The notes below the pieces were generated by a model that had not been told where the DNA came from, did no database searches, and was given only the letters and a program-made list of their open reading frames with translations. A program made the translations under genes and the position numbers. Below, piece after piece: positions 52,681 through 61,595 of a stretch of DNA of 64,000 bases. Numbering within the stretch: position 1 is the first letter of the stretch; each line of letters begins with the position of its first letter. The stretch lies in the NCBI RefSeq assembly GCF_020215665.1, contig NZ_CP084061.1, positions 496,001-560,000 of the forward strand, in the 5' to 3' direction. The stretch comes from Blautia parvula. GTDB taxonomy: Bacteria; Bacillota; Clostridia; Lachnospirales; Lachnospiraceae.

Positions 52681-53538
52681 ATGGAAATTCATTGGAAATC
52701 CGAGACAGAAAATCATATGAAGATACATGAAACAAATGGTGTCACATACCTGACATTCCAGGCTTTTGAAGAGCTTCCGGGCATTGTGCATGGATTTTCC
52801 ACCAGACTGGGCGGGGTGAGCCGGGGCGACTGCGCTTCCATGAACCTGAGTTTTTCCAGAGGCGACCGCGAGGAGGATGTGAGGGAAAATTACAGAAGGC
52901 TTGCCGCCGCGGTAGGATTTTCACCGGAACAGATTGTCTGCTCTGACCAGACACATACCACGAATGTACGTGTGGTCACAGAGGCGGACAGAGGCAAAGG
53001 GTTTGCCGCTGACCGGGACTACACGGATGTTGACGGGCTTGTGACAAATGTACCGGGACTGGTGCTTGCCACATTTTATGCGGATTGTGTCCCCCTGTAT
53101 TTTGTGGACCCCGGGAAGCGGGTTATCGGCCTATCCCATTCCGGCTGGAAGGGAACAGTGGGCAGGATCGGTAAGGTGACTGTGGAGACCATGCAGAGGG
53201 AATACGGCTGCAGGCCGGAGGATATTCTGGCGGCTATAGGGCCTTCCATCTGTCAGGAATGCTATGAGGTGAGTGAGGACGTGGCAGAACAGTTTATGAG
53301 CGCGTTTCCGGCTTCAGAACACGGGAAGATACTGATAAACAAAGGTCATGGCAAGTATCTTCTGGATCTCTGGGCAGCCAATGCGCTGATCTTTGCTGAG
53401 TCGGGTATTCTTCCTGCTCATATTTCTTATCCGGGAATCTGTACCTGCTGTAATCCTGACTTTTTATTCTCCCACAGAGCCAGTAAGGGAAAAAGGGGGA
53501 ATCTGGGAGCTTTCCTCGGATTGTGCGAAATCAATTGA
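52681..53538 (+). CDS. pgeF: Laccase-domain purine nucleoside phosphorylase, YfiH/PgeF family
   Basis: About 285 residues from ATG 52681 (GGGAGGACACAG upstream). GIVHGFSTRLGGVSRG opens the family; DQTHTTNVRVV, YADCVPLYFVD, SHSGWKGTVGRI and IGPSICQECYEV supply the zinc-binding His and Cys residues; ICTCCNPDFLFSHRAS closes it. Known members phosphorolyse purine nucleosides and correct misincorporated serine in peptidoglycan precursors. It lies 22 bases after yraN. Confidence 0.92.
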   Translation: MEIHWKSETENHMKIHETNGVTYLTFQAFEELPGIVHGFSTRLGGVSRGDCASMNLSFSRGDREEDVRENYRRLAAAVGFSPEQIVCSDQTHTTNVRVVTEADRGKGFAADRDYTDVDGLVTNVPGLVLATFYADCVPLYFVDPGKRVIGLSHSGWKGTVGRIGKVTVETMQREYGCRPEDILAAIGPSICQECYEVSEDVAEQFMSAFPASEHGKILINKGHGKYLLDLWAANALIFAESGILPAHISYPGICTCCNPDFLFSHRASKGKRGNLGAFLGLCEIN

Positions 53539-53608
53539 CTTAATGCATAAATTTCAGGGTTGTTTTTTTGTGAATATTACATAGTTGTTACAAAAAACGT
53601 AAAAAAGC

Positions 53609-53637
53609 TTTGCATTTAGTAATCTATGTGTTATAAT
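53609..53637 (+). promoter_or_regulatory. Promoter of the coiled-coil/3D-domain gene
   Basis: TTTGCA (53609-53614), 17 bases, TATAAT (53632-53637), 30 bases before ATG 53668 with AAGGAG in between. Confidence 0.7.
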
Positions 53638-53667
53638 TATGCTCGTAATAAAAAAGGAGCTTAGAAT

Positions 53668-54903
53668 ATGAGAAATAAAAAATGTACAAGCTTATTTTTG
53701 ACATTCCTGATTGCAAGTCTTACCATAACTCCGGTATACGCGTCTGCAACACAGAAAAAGATTACAGAAGCGGAACAGCAGAAAACTGAGACACAGAGTA
53801 ATTTGAACGCCTCACAGGATAAGATCAGCTCTCTGGAAGCCAAAAAAGGTGATCTGGAGGCATACCTTACGGAGTTAAACCAGCAGCTTACGGACCTGAG
53901 TAAGAACCTCTCAGATTTACAGGAAAAGTCAGATGCTAAGCAGGCAGAGTTACAACAGATCGAGAAAGAACTGGATGATGCGAAAGCCCGCAGGGAAGAG
54001 CAGTATGAGAGCATGAAGCTTCGGATTCAGTACATGTATGAGAACGGCAATGATTCCTACATGACTATGCTGACAGAGGCAAAGGACTTCACTGATTTCC
54101 TGAACAAGGCAGAGAACATTATGCAGCTTACAAAGTACGACCGGAAGATGCTGGACCTCTACAAAGAGACACAGCAGGAGATTGAAGACAAAGAAGCCGG
54201 TGTAAAAAAAGAGCAGGAAGCGCTTGAAGAACTGAAGCAGGAAAGTATGGACAAGCAGGCGGAGGTATCCGACCTGGTGAGAAATACAACCAAGCAGATC
54301 GATACATATAGTTCACAGATTGACAGTGAACAGAGCGCGGCAAAAGAGCTGCTGGAGAAAGTGAATTCCCAGGAAGCCGTGATTGACAGCTTGATGAAGC
54401 AGCAGAAGGATGAGGAAGCGGCAGCAGCGCTTGCAGCGCAGAAAGCAGCCCAGGAGGAAGCAGCAAGAAAGGCACAGCAGGAGGCCGCAGAACAGCAGGC
54501 AGCCGCACAGCAGAGTGCCTCACAGGAATCCTCTGAGAGCTATAATGATGTACAGGAAGAGACTTCTTCCGATACAGAGACATCACAGGAGATCACAGAA
54601 CAGGAAGATACCTCCTCTGATGATTCTCAGGGAAAATATCTGGGCAGGTTCAGACTGACCGGATATTGTAACTGTGCCCTATGTCATGGACAGGGATACA
54701 CAGCCAGCGGAACTGTTCCCCAGGCGGGAAGGACTGTTGCCATGAATGGTATTCCGTTTGGAACAAAGCTTCTGATTAATGGAGGCGTCTATGTAGTGGA
54801 AGACAGAGGAGTACCTTACGGTAATGTGGATATCTATCACGATACCCATGACCAGGCACTTTCCTTTGGTGTGGGATATGCAGATGTATATCAGTTAAAT
54901 TAA
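53668..54903 (+). CDS. Secreted coiled-coil (CwlO/PcsB-like) protein with C-terminal 3D domain
   Basis: A 411-residue secreted protein. Signal peptide about 1-27. Residues 30-255 form a long coiled coil like the N-terminal part of CwlO/PcsB. A low-complexity linker rich in Gln, Ala, Glu and Ser runs to about 322. The 3D domain (about 325-411) has FRLTGYCNCALCHGQGYTASG, MNGIPFGTKLLI and VEDRGVPYGNVDIYHDTHDQAL with the three Asp residues of the lytic-transglycosylase-like barrel. It likely cleaves peptidoglycan and may be controlled by FtsEX through its coiled coil. Confidence 0.88.
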   Translation: MRNKKCTSLFLTFLIASLTITPVYASATQKKITEAEQQKTETQSNLNASQDKISSLEAKKGDLEAYLTELNQQLTDLSKNLSDLQEKSDAKQAELQQIEKELDDAKARREEQYESMKLRIQYMYENGNDSYMTMLTEAKDFTDFLNKAENIMQLTKYDRKMLDLYKETQQEIEDKEAGVKKEQEALEELKQESMDKQAEVSDLVRNTTKQIDTYSSQIDSEQSAAKELLEKVNSQEAVIDSLMKQQKDEEAAAALAAQKAAQEEAARKAQQEAAEQQAAAQQSASQESSESYNDVQEETSSDTETSQEITEQEDTSSDDSQGKYLGRFRLTGYCNCALCHGQGYTASGTVPQAGRTVAMNGIPFGTKLLINGGVYVVEDRGVPYGNVDIYHDTHDQALSFGVGYADVYQLN

Positions 54904-54908
54904 AAAAG

Positions 54909-54955
54909 ACCTCCGTACAGGCGTTTGGATACGCTGTGTACGGAGGATTTTTTTG
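54909..54955. terminator. Bidirectional terminator between the 3D-domain gene and prs
   Basis: CCTCCGTACA (54911-54920) and TGTACGGAGG (about 54937-54946) form a long stem, with TTTTTTT on the right and AAAAAA on the left, so it can serve both convergent genes. Confidence 0.85.
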
Positions 54956-54986
54956 CTTTTCGACGTGCCGAAAACCGTGTGCGGAT

Positions 54987-56153
54987 TTATGAGAAACGGT
55001 TCAGCAGCATATTGATTTTCTTCGTTGTAGAGCGGACTTTTTCCACAGACAGGTCATGGTTCAGAATGTCCATAATACTTGCAAGATATTTGCTCATATC
55101 TGCTTCCAGATAATAAGGACGGTTTAAAAGGTCCGGATTTCTGTAGTTCAGGTTGGTGGTGATGACGCGGTAAATATACCCTTTTTCATAATATTCATCA
55201 AATTTTTCCAGGCCGTCAGTGAAGAGTCCGAATGTGGTACAGACAATGACACGCCTTGCTTTCCGGTCTTTTAACTGTTTTGCCACATCCAGCATGCTTT
55301 CCCCTGAGGAGATCATGTCGTCAATGACGATCACATCTTTTCCCTCCACGGAGTCACCTAAGAACTCATGGGCCACAATGGGGTTCTTGCCGTTTATGAT
55401 GGTAGAGTAATCGCGGCGTTTGTAGAACATACCCATATCCACGCCGAGGATATTGGAAAAATACACAGCCCTCTGCATGGCGCCCTCATCCGGGCTGATG
55501 ATCATCAGATGCTCATTGTCAATCCTGAAGTTGTCGATGGACGCGCACAGGGTTTTCAGGAACTGATAAGTGGGCATAAAGTTGTCAAAACCGGACAGGG
55601 GAATAGAATTCTGCACCCGCGGATCATGTGCGTCAAAGGTGATGATATTGGATACCCCCATCTGCACCAGCTCCTGCAGTGCCAGCGCGCAGTCCAGGGA
55701 TTCCCTCTTGCTTCTCTTGTGCTGACGGCTTTCGTATAGGAAAGGCATGATCACGTTGATCCTGTGCGCTTTTCCCGTAGCAGTGGCGATGATCCTTTTT
55801 AAATCCTGGTAGTGGTCATCCGGAGACATGTGGTTGACATGTCCGCTGACTTTATAGGTCAGGCTGTGGTTGCATACATCTACCATAATAAAGAGGTCCG
55901 TGCCGCGCACGGATTCATTGATGATGCCCTTCGCTTCACCTGAGCCAAAGCGTGGACACTTGCAGTCAAGAAGAAAAGTATCTGCTGTGTAGCCGCGGAA
56001 ATTAAGTCCGGACTGATTGTGAGAATCTAATTCCTTTCTGAATTGTACCAGATGGGAATCCACCTGCTGGGCCAGCTCTTTGCAGCTGTCCAGGGCTGCT
56101 ATTTTAATAGGTGCCACCGGAATGGACTTCTCCAATAAACTGATATTGACCAT
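54987..56153 (-). CDS. prs: Ribose-phosphate pyrophosphokinase, long form
   Basis: A 388-residue PRPP synthase homologue. DDHYQDLKRIIATATGKAHRINVIMPFLYESRQHKR is the ATP and metal region; IITFDAHDP the flexible loop; VIVIDDMISSGESMLD (about 280-295) the PRPP-binding motif. It makes PRPP from ribose-5-phosphate and ATP. It is about 70 residues longer than the common form, because of an N-terminal extension seen in clostridial members. Transcribed against the rest of this block, from the promoter at 56199-56227. Confidence 0.92.
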   Translation of the reverse strand: MVNISLLEKSIPVAPIKIAALDSCKELAQQVDSHLVQFRKELDSHNQSGLNFRGYTADTFLLDCKCPRFGSGEAKGIINESVRGTDLFIMVDVCNHSLTYKVSGHVNHMSPDDHYQDLKRIIATATGKAHRINVIMPFLYESRQHKRSKRESLDCALALQELVQMGVSNIITFDAHDPRVQNSIPLSGFDNFMPTYQFLKTLCASIDNFRIDNEHLMIISPDEGAMQRAVYFSNILGVDMGMFYKRRDYSTIINGKNPIVAHEFLGDSVEGKDVIVIDDMISSGESMLDVAKQLKDRKARRVIVCTTFGLFTDGLEKFDEYYEKGYIYRVITTNLNYRNPDLLNRPYYLEADMSKYLASIMDILNHDLSVEKVRSTTKKINMLLNRFS

Positions 56154-56198
56154 AATGACCTCCGTTAGAGTTTTTTTGACATATAATTACACATTAAG

Positions 56199-56227
56199 TT
56201 ATAACATCAGAAAGTGAGCAGCGTCAA
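56199..56227 (-). promoter_or_regulatory. Promoter of prs
   Basis: On the minus strand TTGACG (56227-56222), 17 bases, TTATAA (56204-56199), about 45 bases before the prs start; back to back with the promoter at 56236-56264. Confidence 0.6.
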
Positions 56228-56235
56228 GGAAATTA

Positions 56236-56264
56236 TTGCTTTTTTTATGCTTTATTGGTATGAT
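56236..56264 (+). promoter_or_regulatory. Promoter of the DUF512 gene
   Basis: TTGCTT (56236-56241), 17 bases, TATGAT (56259-56264), 47 bases before GTG 56312 with GAGGAG in between. Confidence 0.55.
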
Positions 56265-56311
56265 AATAAATAGCGGGTATAAAAAGACCCGTTTAGAAAT
56301 GAGGAGAAATT

Positions 56312-57694
56312 GTGAAAAAATGCAGACATATCATCCGGGAAGTGGAAGCCGGAAGCATTGCCGAGGAGCTGGAACTGGCTCCGGGGGATGAGCTTTTGTC
56401 TATCAACGGACAGGAGATTGAGGATGTCTTTGACTACCACTATTTGATGAATGATGAGTATATAGAGGTTCTTGTGCAGAAAGCGGACGGTGAGCAATGG
56501 GAGCTGGAGGTGGAGAAGGATTACGAGGAAGACTTGGGAATCGTATTTGAGAACAGTCTCATGGACGAATACCGTTCCTGCAGCAATCATTGTGTCTTCT
56601 GCTTTATTGACCAGATGCCCCCGGGCATGAGAGAGACCCTCTATTTTAAAGATGATGATTCCCGTCTCTCCTTTTTACAGGGAAATTATGTGACGCTCAC
56701 CAATATGAGCGACCATGATATTGACAGGATCATCCACTATCATCTGGGGCCTATCAACATTTCTTTCCATACGACCAACCCCGAGCTTCGCTGTAAAATG
56801 CTGCACAACCGTTTTGCCGGGGACATTTTCCCTAAAGTGCAGAGACTCTATGAGGCGGGAATTGAGATGAATGGCCAGATTGTGCTCTGCAAAGGGCTCA
56901 ATGACGGCAAAGAGCTGGAGAGAAGTATTGAGGAGCTGGCAAAATACCTGCCCCACCTGAAAAGCGTTTCTGTTGTGCCTGTGGGGCTGAGCAAATACAG
57001 GGATGGACTGTATCCGCTTCAGTCCTTTGGAAAAGAAGATGCCGAAAATGTGATTTCCCTGATTGAAACATGGCAGAAACGGTTATATGAAGAATATGGA
57101 TTACATTTTATCCACGCAAGTGATGAATGGTATCTGACTGCCGGGCGCAAGCTGCCCCCTGAAGAGAGGTATGACGGCTACCTGCAGCTTGAGAACGGTG
57201 TGGGTATGCTGCGCCTGCTGGAGAACGAAGTAGAGGAGGCTGTCGCTGGACTTTCCGGAGATGAGCGGGCGCTGGAGGTGTCCTTTGCCACCGGTTCCCT
57301 GGCGTATCCTTTTATCCGCAGATACGCGGACCGGATCGAAACACTTTATCCAAAGGTTAAGATCCACGGATACTGTATCCGCAACCATTTCTTCGGAGAG
57401 AAGATCACAGTGTCCGGTCTTCTGACCGGGCAGGATATCATAGCACAGCTTCAGGGCAGGCCTCTGGGAGAATACCTGCTTCTGCCCTGCAATCTGCTCA
57501 GGAGCGGGGAGAATGTATTTCTGGATGATGTAACCGTAGAGCAGGTGGAAGAACAGTTAAAAATTCCCGTAAAAATAGTGGAAGAGGACGGCGCCTCCCT
57601 GGTGTCAGCCCTTCTGGAAAAAGAGGCGGGAAGAGCACATAGAAGGAGACAGATGTATGAGCAAACCGATAGTAGCAATTGTTGGACGACCTAA
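56312..57694 (+). CDS. DUF512 family protein, PDZ domain plus radical-SAM-like cysteine cluster
   Basis: A 460-residue protein, GTG start at 56312. Residues 3-65 are a PDZ-like domain ([28 protein letters not shown]). [20 protein letters not shown] (about 88-107) has C-x3-C-x2-C, the cluster ligand pattern of radical SAM enzymes, and the next 150 residues fit that barrel ([27 protein letters not shown]). The DUF512 domain (about 300-440) ends it. The substrate is unknown. It overlaps der by 38 bases and is commonly found beside it in Clostridia. Confidence 0.88.
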   Translation: MKKCRHIIREVEAGSIAEELELAPGDELLSINGQEIEDVFDYHYLMNDEYIEVLVQKADGEQWELEVEKDYEEDLGIVFENSLMDEYRSCSNHCVFCFIDQMPPGMRETLYFKDDDSRLSFLQGNYVTLTNMSDHDIDRIIHYHLGPINISFHTTNPELRCKMLHNRFAGDIFPKVQRLYEAGIEMNGQIVLCKGLNDGKELERSIEELAKYLPHLKSVSVVPVGLSKYRDGLYPLQSFGKEDAENVISLIETWQKRLYEEYGLHFIHASDEWYLTAGRKLPPEERYDGYLQLENGVGMLRLLENEVEEAVAGLSGDERALEVSFATGSLAYPFIRRYADRIETLYPKVKIHGYCIRNHFFGEKITVSGLLTGQDIIAQLQGRPLGEYLLLPCNLLRSGENVFLDDVTVEQVEEQLKIPVKIVEEDGASLVSALLEKEAGRAHRRRQMYEQTDSSNCWTT

Positions 57695-58982
57695 TGTGGG
57701 AAAGTCCACACTTTTTAACGCCCTGGCAGGAGAGAAGATATCCATTGTAAAGGATACGCCGGGGGTGACCAGGGACCGTATTTATGCGGATGTGAACTGG
57801 CTGGATAAATCCTTTACGTTAATTGACACCGGTGGTATTGAGCCGGACAGCAGGGATATTATCCTGTCACAGATGCGGGAGCAGGCGCAGATCGCCATAG
57901 ATACTGCAGATGTGATCATTTTCATTACAGATGTGCGTCAGGGTCTTGTGGATTCCGATGCCAAGGTGGCGGACATGCTCAGAAGAAGCGGTAAGCCCGT
58001 GATTCTGGTGGTGAATAAGGTAGATAATTTTGACAAGTTTATTATGGATACCTATGAGTTCTATAATCTGGGGATTGGGGAGCCGGTGCCGGTTTCTGCC
58101 ACCGGAAAGCTGGGAATCGGTGATATGCTGGAAAAAGTGGTGGAGTACTTTGATGAGGACGCAGAAGACGGTGAGGAGGAAGATATTCCTAAGATCGCCG
58201 TGGTGGGAAAACCAAACGTGGGAAAATCCTCACTGATCAACAAGCTGATCGGGGAATCCCGTGTCATCGTATCCGATATTGCGGGAACCACCAGAGATGC
58301 CATTGATACAAAGGTGGAATGGAAGGATAAAGAGTATATTTTCATCGATACGGCAGGACTCAGAAGGAAGAGCAAGATCAAAGAGGAGCTGGAGCGCTAC
58401 AGTATTATCCGTACCGTGACGGCTGTGGAGCGCGCGGATGTGGTAGTCATGATGATCGATGCCACAGAGGGCGTCACAGAGCAGGATGCCAAGATCGCAG
58501 GTATTGCCCATGAGAGAGGCAAGGGTATCATCATTGCAGTGAACAAGTGGGATGCCATCGAGAAAAATGATAAGACGATCTACAAGTTTACCAATAAAGT
58601 CAGAGAGGTTCTGTCCTACATGCCGTACGCGGAGATCATTTTTATTTCCGCTGAGACAGGGCAGAGGATACCAAAGCTTTTTGAGACCATTGATATGGTA
58701 TTGGAGAATCAGACACTGCGGGTGCAGACCGGTGTGCTCAATGAGATCATGACAGAGGCCGTTGCCATGCAGCAGCCGCCTTCTGACAAGGGCAAGCGCC
58801 TGAAGCTGTTTTACATTACCCAGGTGGCGGTTAAGCCTCCTACATTCGTTATTTTCGTCAATGACAAGGAACTGATGCATTTCTCCTACACCAGATATCT
58901 GGAGAATAAGATCAGAGATACCTTTGGATTTAAGGGAACCTCCCTGAAATTCATCATAAGGGAACGCAAAGAAAAGGAGTAG
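57657..58982 (+). CDS. der: GTPase Der (EngA)
   Basis: A 441-residue protein with two G domains and a KH-like end. Domain 1: [33 protein letters not shown]. Domain 2: [14 protein letters not shown] (about 182-195), DTAGLR, NKWD. It is essential for large-subunit ribosome assembly. The start at 57657 lies inside the end of the DUF512 gene, with AGGAGA upstream. Confidence 0.97.
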   Translation: MSKPIVAIVGRPNVGKSTLFNALAGEKISIVKDTPGVTRDRIYADVNWLDKSFTLIDTGGIEPDSRDIILSQMREQAQIAIDTADVIIFITDVRQGLVDSDAKVADMLRRSGKPVILVVNKVDNFDKFIMDTYEFYNLGIGEPVPVSATGKLGIGDMLEKVVEYFDEDAEDGEEEDIPKIAVVGKPNVGKSSLINKLIGESRVIVSDIAGTTRDAIDTKVEWKDKEYIFIDTAGLRRKSKIKEELERYSIIRTVTAVERADVVVMMIDATEGVTEQDAKIAGIAHERGKGIIIAVNKWDAIEKNDKTIYKFTNKVREVLSYMPYAEIIFISAETGQRIPKLFETIDMVLENQTLRVQTGVLNEIMTEAVAMQQPPSDKGKRLKLFYITQVAVKPPTFVIFVNDKELMHFSYTRYLENKIRDTFGFKGTSLKFIIRERKEKE

Positions 58983-58990
58983 GATGACAA

Positions 58991-59632
58991 ATGCTGGTAC
59001 GAATTGTAAGTCTGCTGATTGGTTATGCGTTTGGTCTGTTCCAGACCTCTTATATTTACGGAAGAAAAAACGGAATTGATATCCGGGAACACGGAAGCGG
59101 GAATGCGGGGACTACCAATGCGCTCCGCACCCTGGGCAAGAAGGCAGGGGCGGTTACCCTTCTGGGGGACTGCCTCAAATGCGCCCTGGCGATCCTGGCC
59201 GTTTATCTGCTCTTCGGCAGGAGCCACCCGCAGCTTGTCAGGCTGCTGGAGCTGTACGCCGGAGCCGGATGTATCCTGGGACATAACTTTCCCTTCTATC
59301 TGCATTTTAAAGGAGGGAAAGGGATCGCAGCCTCTGTGGGGCTGGTGGCAGCTTTTGACTGGCGGTTGTTTTTGATTTGTGCCGTGGTATTTTTTACGGC
59401 CTTTTTCCTGAGCCACTATGTGTCTCTGGGATCTCTGCTGGGATACTTCTTTTTTGCTGTGGGCGTGATCGTCTCAGGGCAGATCGGCAGATATGATGTG
59501 GACCCGGGAGTGCTCCATGAGATGTACATACTGGCTCTGCTTCTGATGGCGCTGGCCTTCTGGCGGCACAGACAGAACATTGTGCGTTTGATCCGCGGCA
59601 ATGAGAACAAGATTTATCTGGGGAAACATTAA
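58991..59632 (+). CDS. plsY: Glycerol-3-phosphate acyltransferase PlsY
   Basis: A 213-residue membrane protein with five helices. REHGSGNAGTTNALRTLGKKAG (about 33-54) is motif 1, GHNFPFYLHFKGGKGIAASVG (about 97-117) motif 2, and the third motif lies in the later loop. It transfers acyl groups from acyl-phosphate to glycerol-3-phosphate, the first step of phospholipid synthesis. It follows der by 8 bases and precedes gpsA, which provides its substrate. Confidence 0.95.
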   Translation: MLVRIVSLLIGYAFGLFQTSYIYGRKNGIDIREHGSGNAGTTNALRTLGKKAGAVTLLGDCLKCALAILAVYLLFGRSHPQLVRLLELYAGAGCILGHNFPFYLHFKGGKGIAASVGLVAAFDWRLFLICAVVFFTAFFLSHYVSLGSLLGYFFFAVGVIVSGQIGRYDVDPGVLHEMYILALLLMALAFWRHRQNIVRLIRGNENKIYLGKH

Positions 59633-59656
59633 GGAAATACAGTATGGAGGGATAGC

Positions 59657-60667
59657 ATGGCAAAAGTAAGTGTGATTGGAGCAGGAAGCTGGGGAACCGC
59701 CCTGTCCATGCTGCTTTGCGGCAATGGGCACGACACGGTTCTGTGGTCTCACAGGGAGGAACAGGCGGAGGAGCTGCGAAGGACAAGGGAGCATAAAGCA
59801 AAGCTGCCCGGTGTCAGACTGCCGGAAAAGCTTCACATTACCAGCAGTCTGGAGGAGGCGCTGGCGGGAAAAGATGTGATCGTTCTGGCAGTGCCGTCCG
59901 TGGCGGTCCGCTCTACCGCAAGGAAGATGAATCCTTATATCCGTTACGGACAGCTTATTGTCAATGTGGCGAAGGGGATTGAGGAGCACACCCTCACAAC
60001 CCTGACGGATATGATAGAGGAGGAAATCCCCAATTCCCAGGCATGCGTTCTCTCAGGACCCAGCCACGCGGAGGAAGTCAGCAGGAATCTGCCTACGACC
60101 TGCGTGGTGGGGGCAAAAAGAAAAGAAACTGCGGAATATCTGCAGAATATCTTTATGAGTCCCGCGTTCCGCGTGTATATCAGCCCGGACATGCTGGGGA
60201 TAGAACTGGGCGGAGCCCTGAAAAATGTCATTGCCCTGGCAGCGGGAACCGCGGACGGCCTTGGATACGGGGACAACACGAAAGCGGCGCTGATCACCCG
60301 CGGAATGGCGGAGATCGCAAGACTGGGAATCGCCATGGGAGCACGTCCGGATACCTTTTACGGACTTTCCGGAATCGGCGACCTGATCGTTACCTGCGCC
60401 AGCGTCCACAGCCGTAACCGCAGGGCAGGATTTCTCATGGGGCAGGGGCGCTCCATGCAGGAGGCCATGGATGAGGTGAATATGGTGGTGGAAGGCGTTT
60501 TCTCCGCGAAAGCCGGAAGGGAACTGGCAGAAAAATACGGGGTGGAGATGCCGATCATCGAACAGGTGAACCGGGTGCTCTTTGAGGGCAAGACTCCGGC
60601 GGAGGCCGTATCTGACCTGATGGTGAGAGATAAGAAAATTGAATCCTGGGATGAAAGTTGGAAGTGA
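59657..60667 (+). CDS. gpsA: Glycerol-3-phosphate dehydrogenase [NAD(P)+]
   Basis: A 336-residue enzyme. VSVIGAGSWGTALSMLL (about 4-20) binds NAD(P); VNVAKGIE and LSGPSHAEEV follow; GVELGGALKNVIALAAG-like IELGGALKNVIALAAGTADGLGYGDNTKAALITRG (about 184-218) is the catalytic Lys region; LSGIGDLIVTC ends the signature. It reduces dihydroxyacetone phosphate to sn-glycerol-3-phosphate for PlsY. GGAGGG precedes the ATG. A terminator follows. Confidence 0.97.
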   Translation: MAKVSVIGAGSWGTALSMLLCGNGHDTVLWSHREEQAEELRRTREHKAKLPGVRLPEKLHITSSLEEALAGKDVIVLAVPSVAVRSTARKMNPYIRYGQLIVNVAKGIEEHTLTTLTDMIEEEIPNSQACVLSGPSHAEEVSRNLPTTCVVGAKRKETAEYLQNIFMSPAFRVYISPDMLGIELGGALKNVIALAAGTADGLGYGDNTKAALITRGMAEIARLGIAMGARPDTFYGLSGIGDLIVTCASVHSRNRRAGFLMGQGRSMQEAMDEVNMVVEGVFSAKAGRELAEKYGVEMPIIEQVNRVLFEGKTPAEAVSDLMVRDKKIESWDESWK

Positions 60668-60694
60668 GGGCGCAGTATGCCCTCATTTCTTTTC
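60665..60694 (+). terminator. Terminator after gpsA
   Basis: GAGGGC (60667-60672) pairs with GCCCTC (60680-60685), followed by ATTTCTTTT. Confidence 0.7.
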
Positions 60695-60741
60695 TAAAGA
60701 ATTCTTTAGGGAACGTTAAGAAAAGTTTTCGGATTTCCAAA

Positions 60742-60791
60742 TTGACAATTTAATAATTGTGATGTATGGTTGTACTAATGATGTAGTACAA
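60742..60791 (+). promoter_or_regulatory. Promoter and operator of the ABC exporter operon
   Basis: TTGACA (60742-60747), 17 bases, TATGGT (60765-60770). A perfect palindrome TTGTACT-N8-AGTACAA (60770-60791) begins at the end of the -10 box and covers the start point. GntR/YtrA-type repressors of ABC exporters use sites of this kind; no such regulator gene is in the window. Confidence 0.6.
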
Positions 60792-60836
60792 TGATAAAAA
60801 TTGCACTGCATGAAAGATGCAGGGGAGGATGTGTGT

Positions 60837-61595
60837 ATGGAAAACAATACAGAAGTGAAAAGAGAAGAGTCGCCGCAGAATCTGATTCGGCTTTCCGGAA
60901 TCTGCAAAATATATAATCCGGGCGAGAATGAGGTGCGTGCACTGGACCATGTGGACCTGCAGATCGATGAAGGGGAATTTGTTGCGATCATCGGACAGTC
61001 CGGCTCAGGAAAATCCACACTTATGAATATGCTGGGGTGTCTGGATGTGCCCACAGAGGGGTCCTACTGTCTCCACGGACAGGATGTATCTCATTTAAAG
61101 GATAACCAGCTTTCAGAGATACGCAACCGGGAGATTGGATTTATCTTCCAGGGATTTAATCTGATCGCCAATCTGAACGCACTGGAGAATGTGGAGCTGC
61201 CTCTTATTTACAGAGGTCTCGGCAGACAGAAGAGAAGGGAGCTTTCCCGGGATGCCCTGAAGATGGTAGGTCTGGAGAACCGTATGGACCACAAGCCCTC
61301 GGAGATGTCCGGCGGACAGCAGCAGAGGGTTGCCATAGCCAGAGCTATTGCCGCCAGGCCGCCTGTGATCCTGGCAGATGAGCCTACAGGTAACCTGGAT
61401 TCCGCATCCAGCAAGGAAATCCTGCAGATTTTGAAGGAGCTGCACAAGGAAGGCAGGACAGTTATCCTGATCACCCATGATGACGGCATTGCCGCCCAGG
61501 CCCGCCGTATTATCCGTATTATGGACGGAAAAATCGAATCAGACAGATTAAATGAGCATTACGAGGAAGGAGCACACCATGTTGAGAAAGAATAA
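60837..61595 (+). CDS. ABC transporter ATP-binding protein, MacB/LolD type
   Basis: A 252-residue ATPase from ATG 60837 (GGGGAGG upstream). [20 protein letters not shown] is Walker [22 protein letters not shown] the Q loop with the MacB-type signature, [19 protein letters not shown] the ABC signature, [13 protein letters not shown] Walker B and [11 protein letters not shown] the switch His. It powers a MacB-like exporter together with the adaptor and permease encoded next. It overlaps the adaptor gene by 17 bases. Confidence 0.95.
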   Translation: MENNTEVKREESPQNLIRLSGICKIYNPGENEVRALDHVDLQIDEGEFVAIIGQSGSGKSTLMNMLGCLDVPTEGSYCLHGQDVSHLKDNQLSEIRNREIGFIFQGFNLIANLNALENVELPLIYRGLGRQKRRELSRDALKMVGLENRMDHKPSEMSGGQQQRVAIARAIAARPPVILADEPTGNLDSASSKEILQILKELHKEGRTVILITHDDGIAAQARRIIRIMDGKIESDRLNEHYEEGAHHVEKE

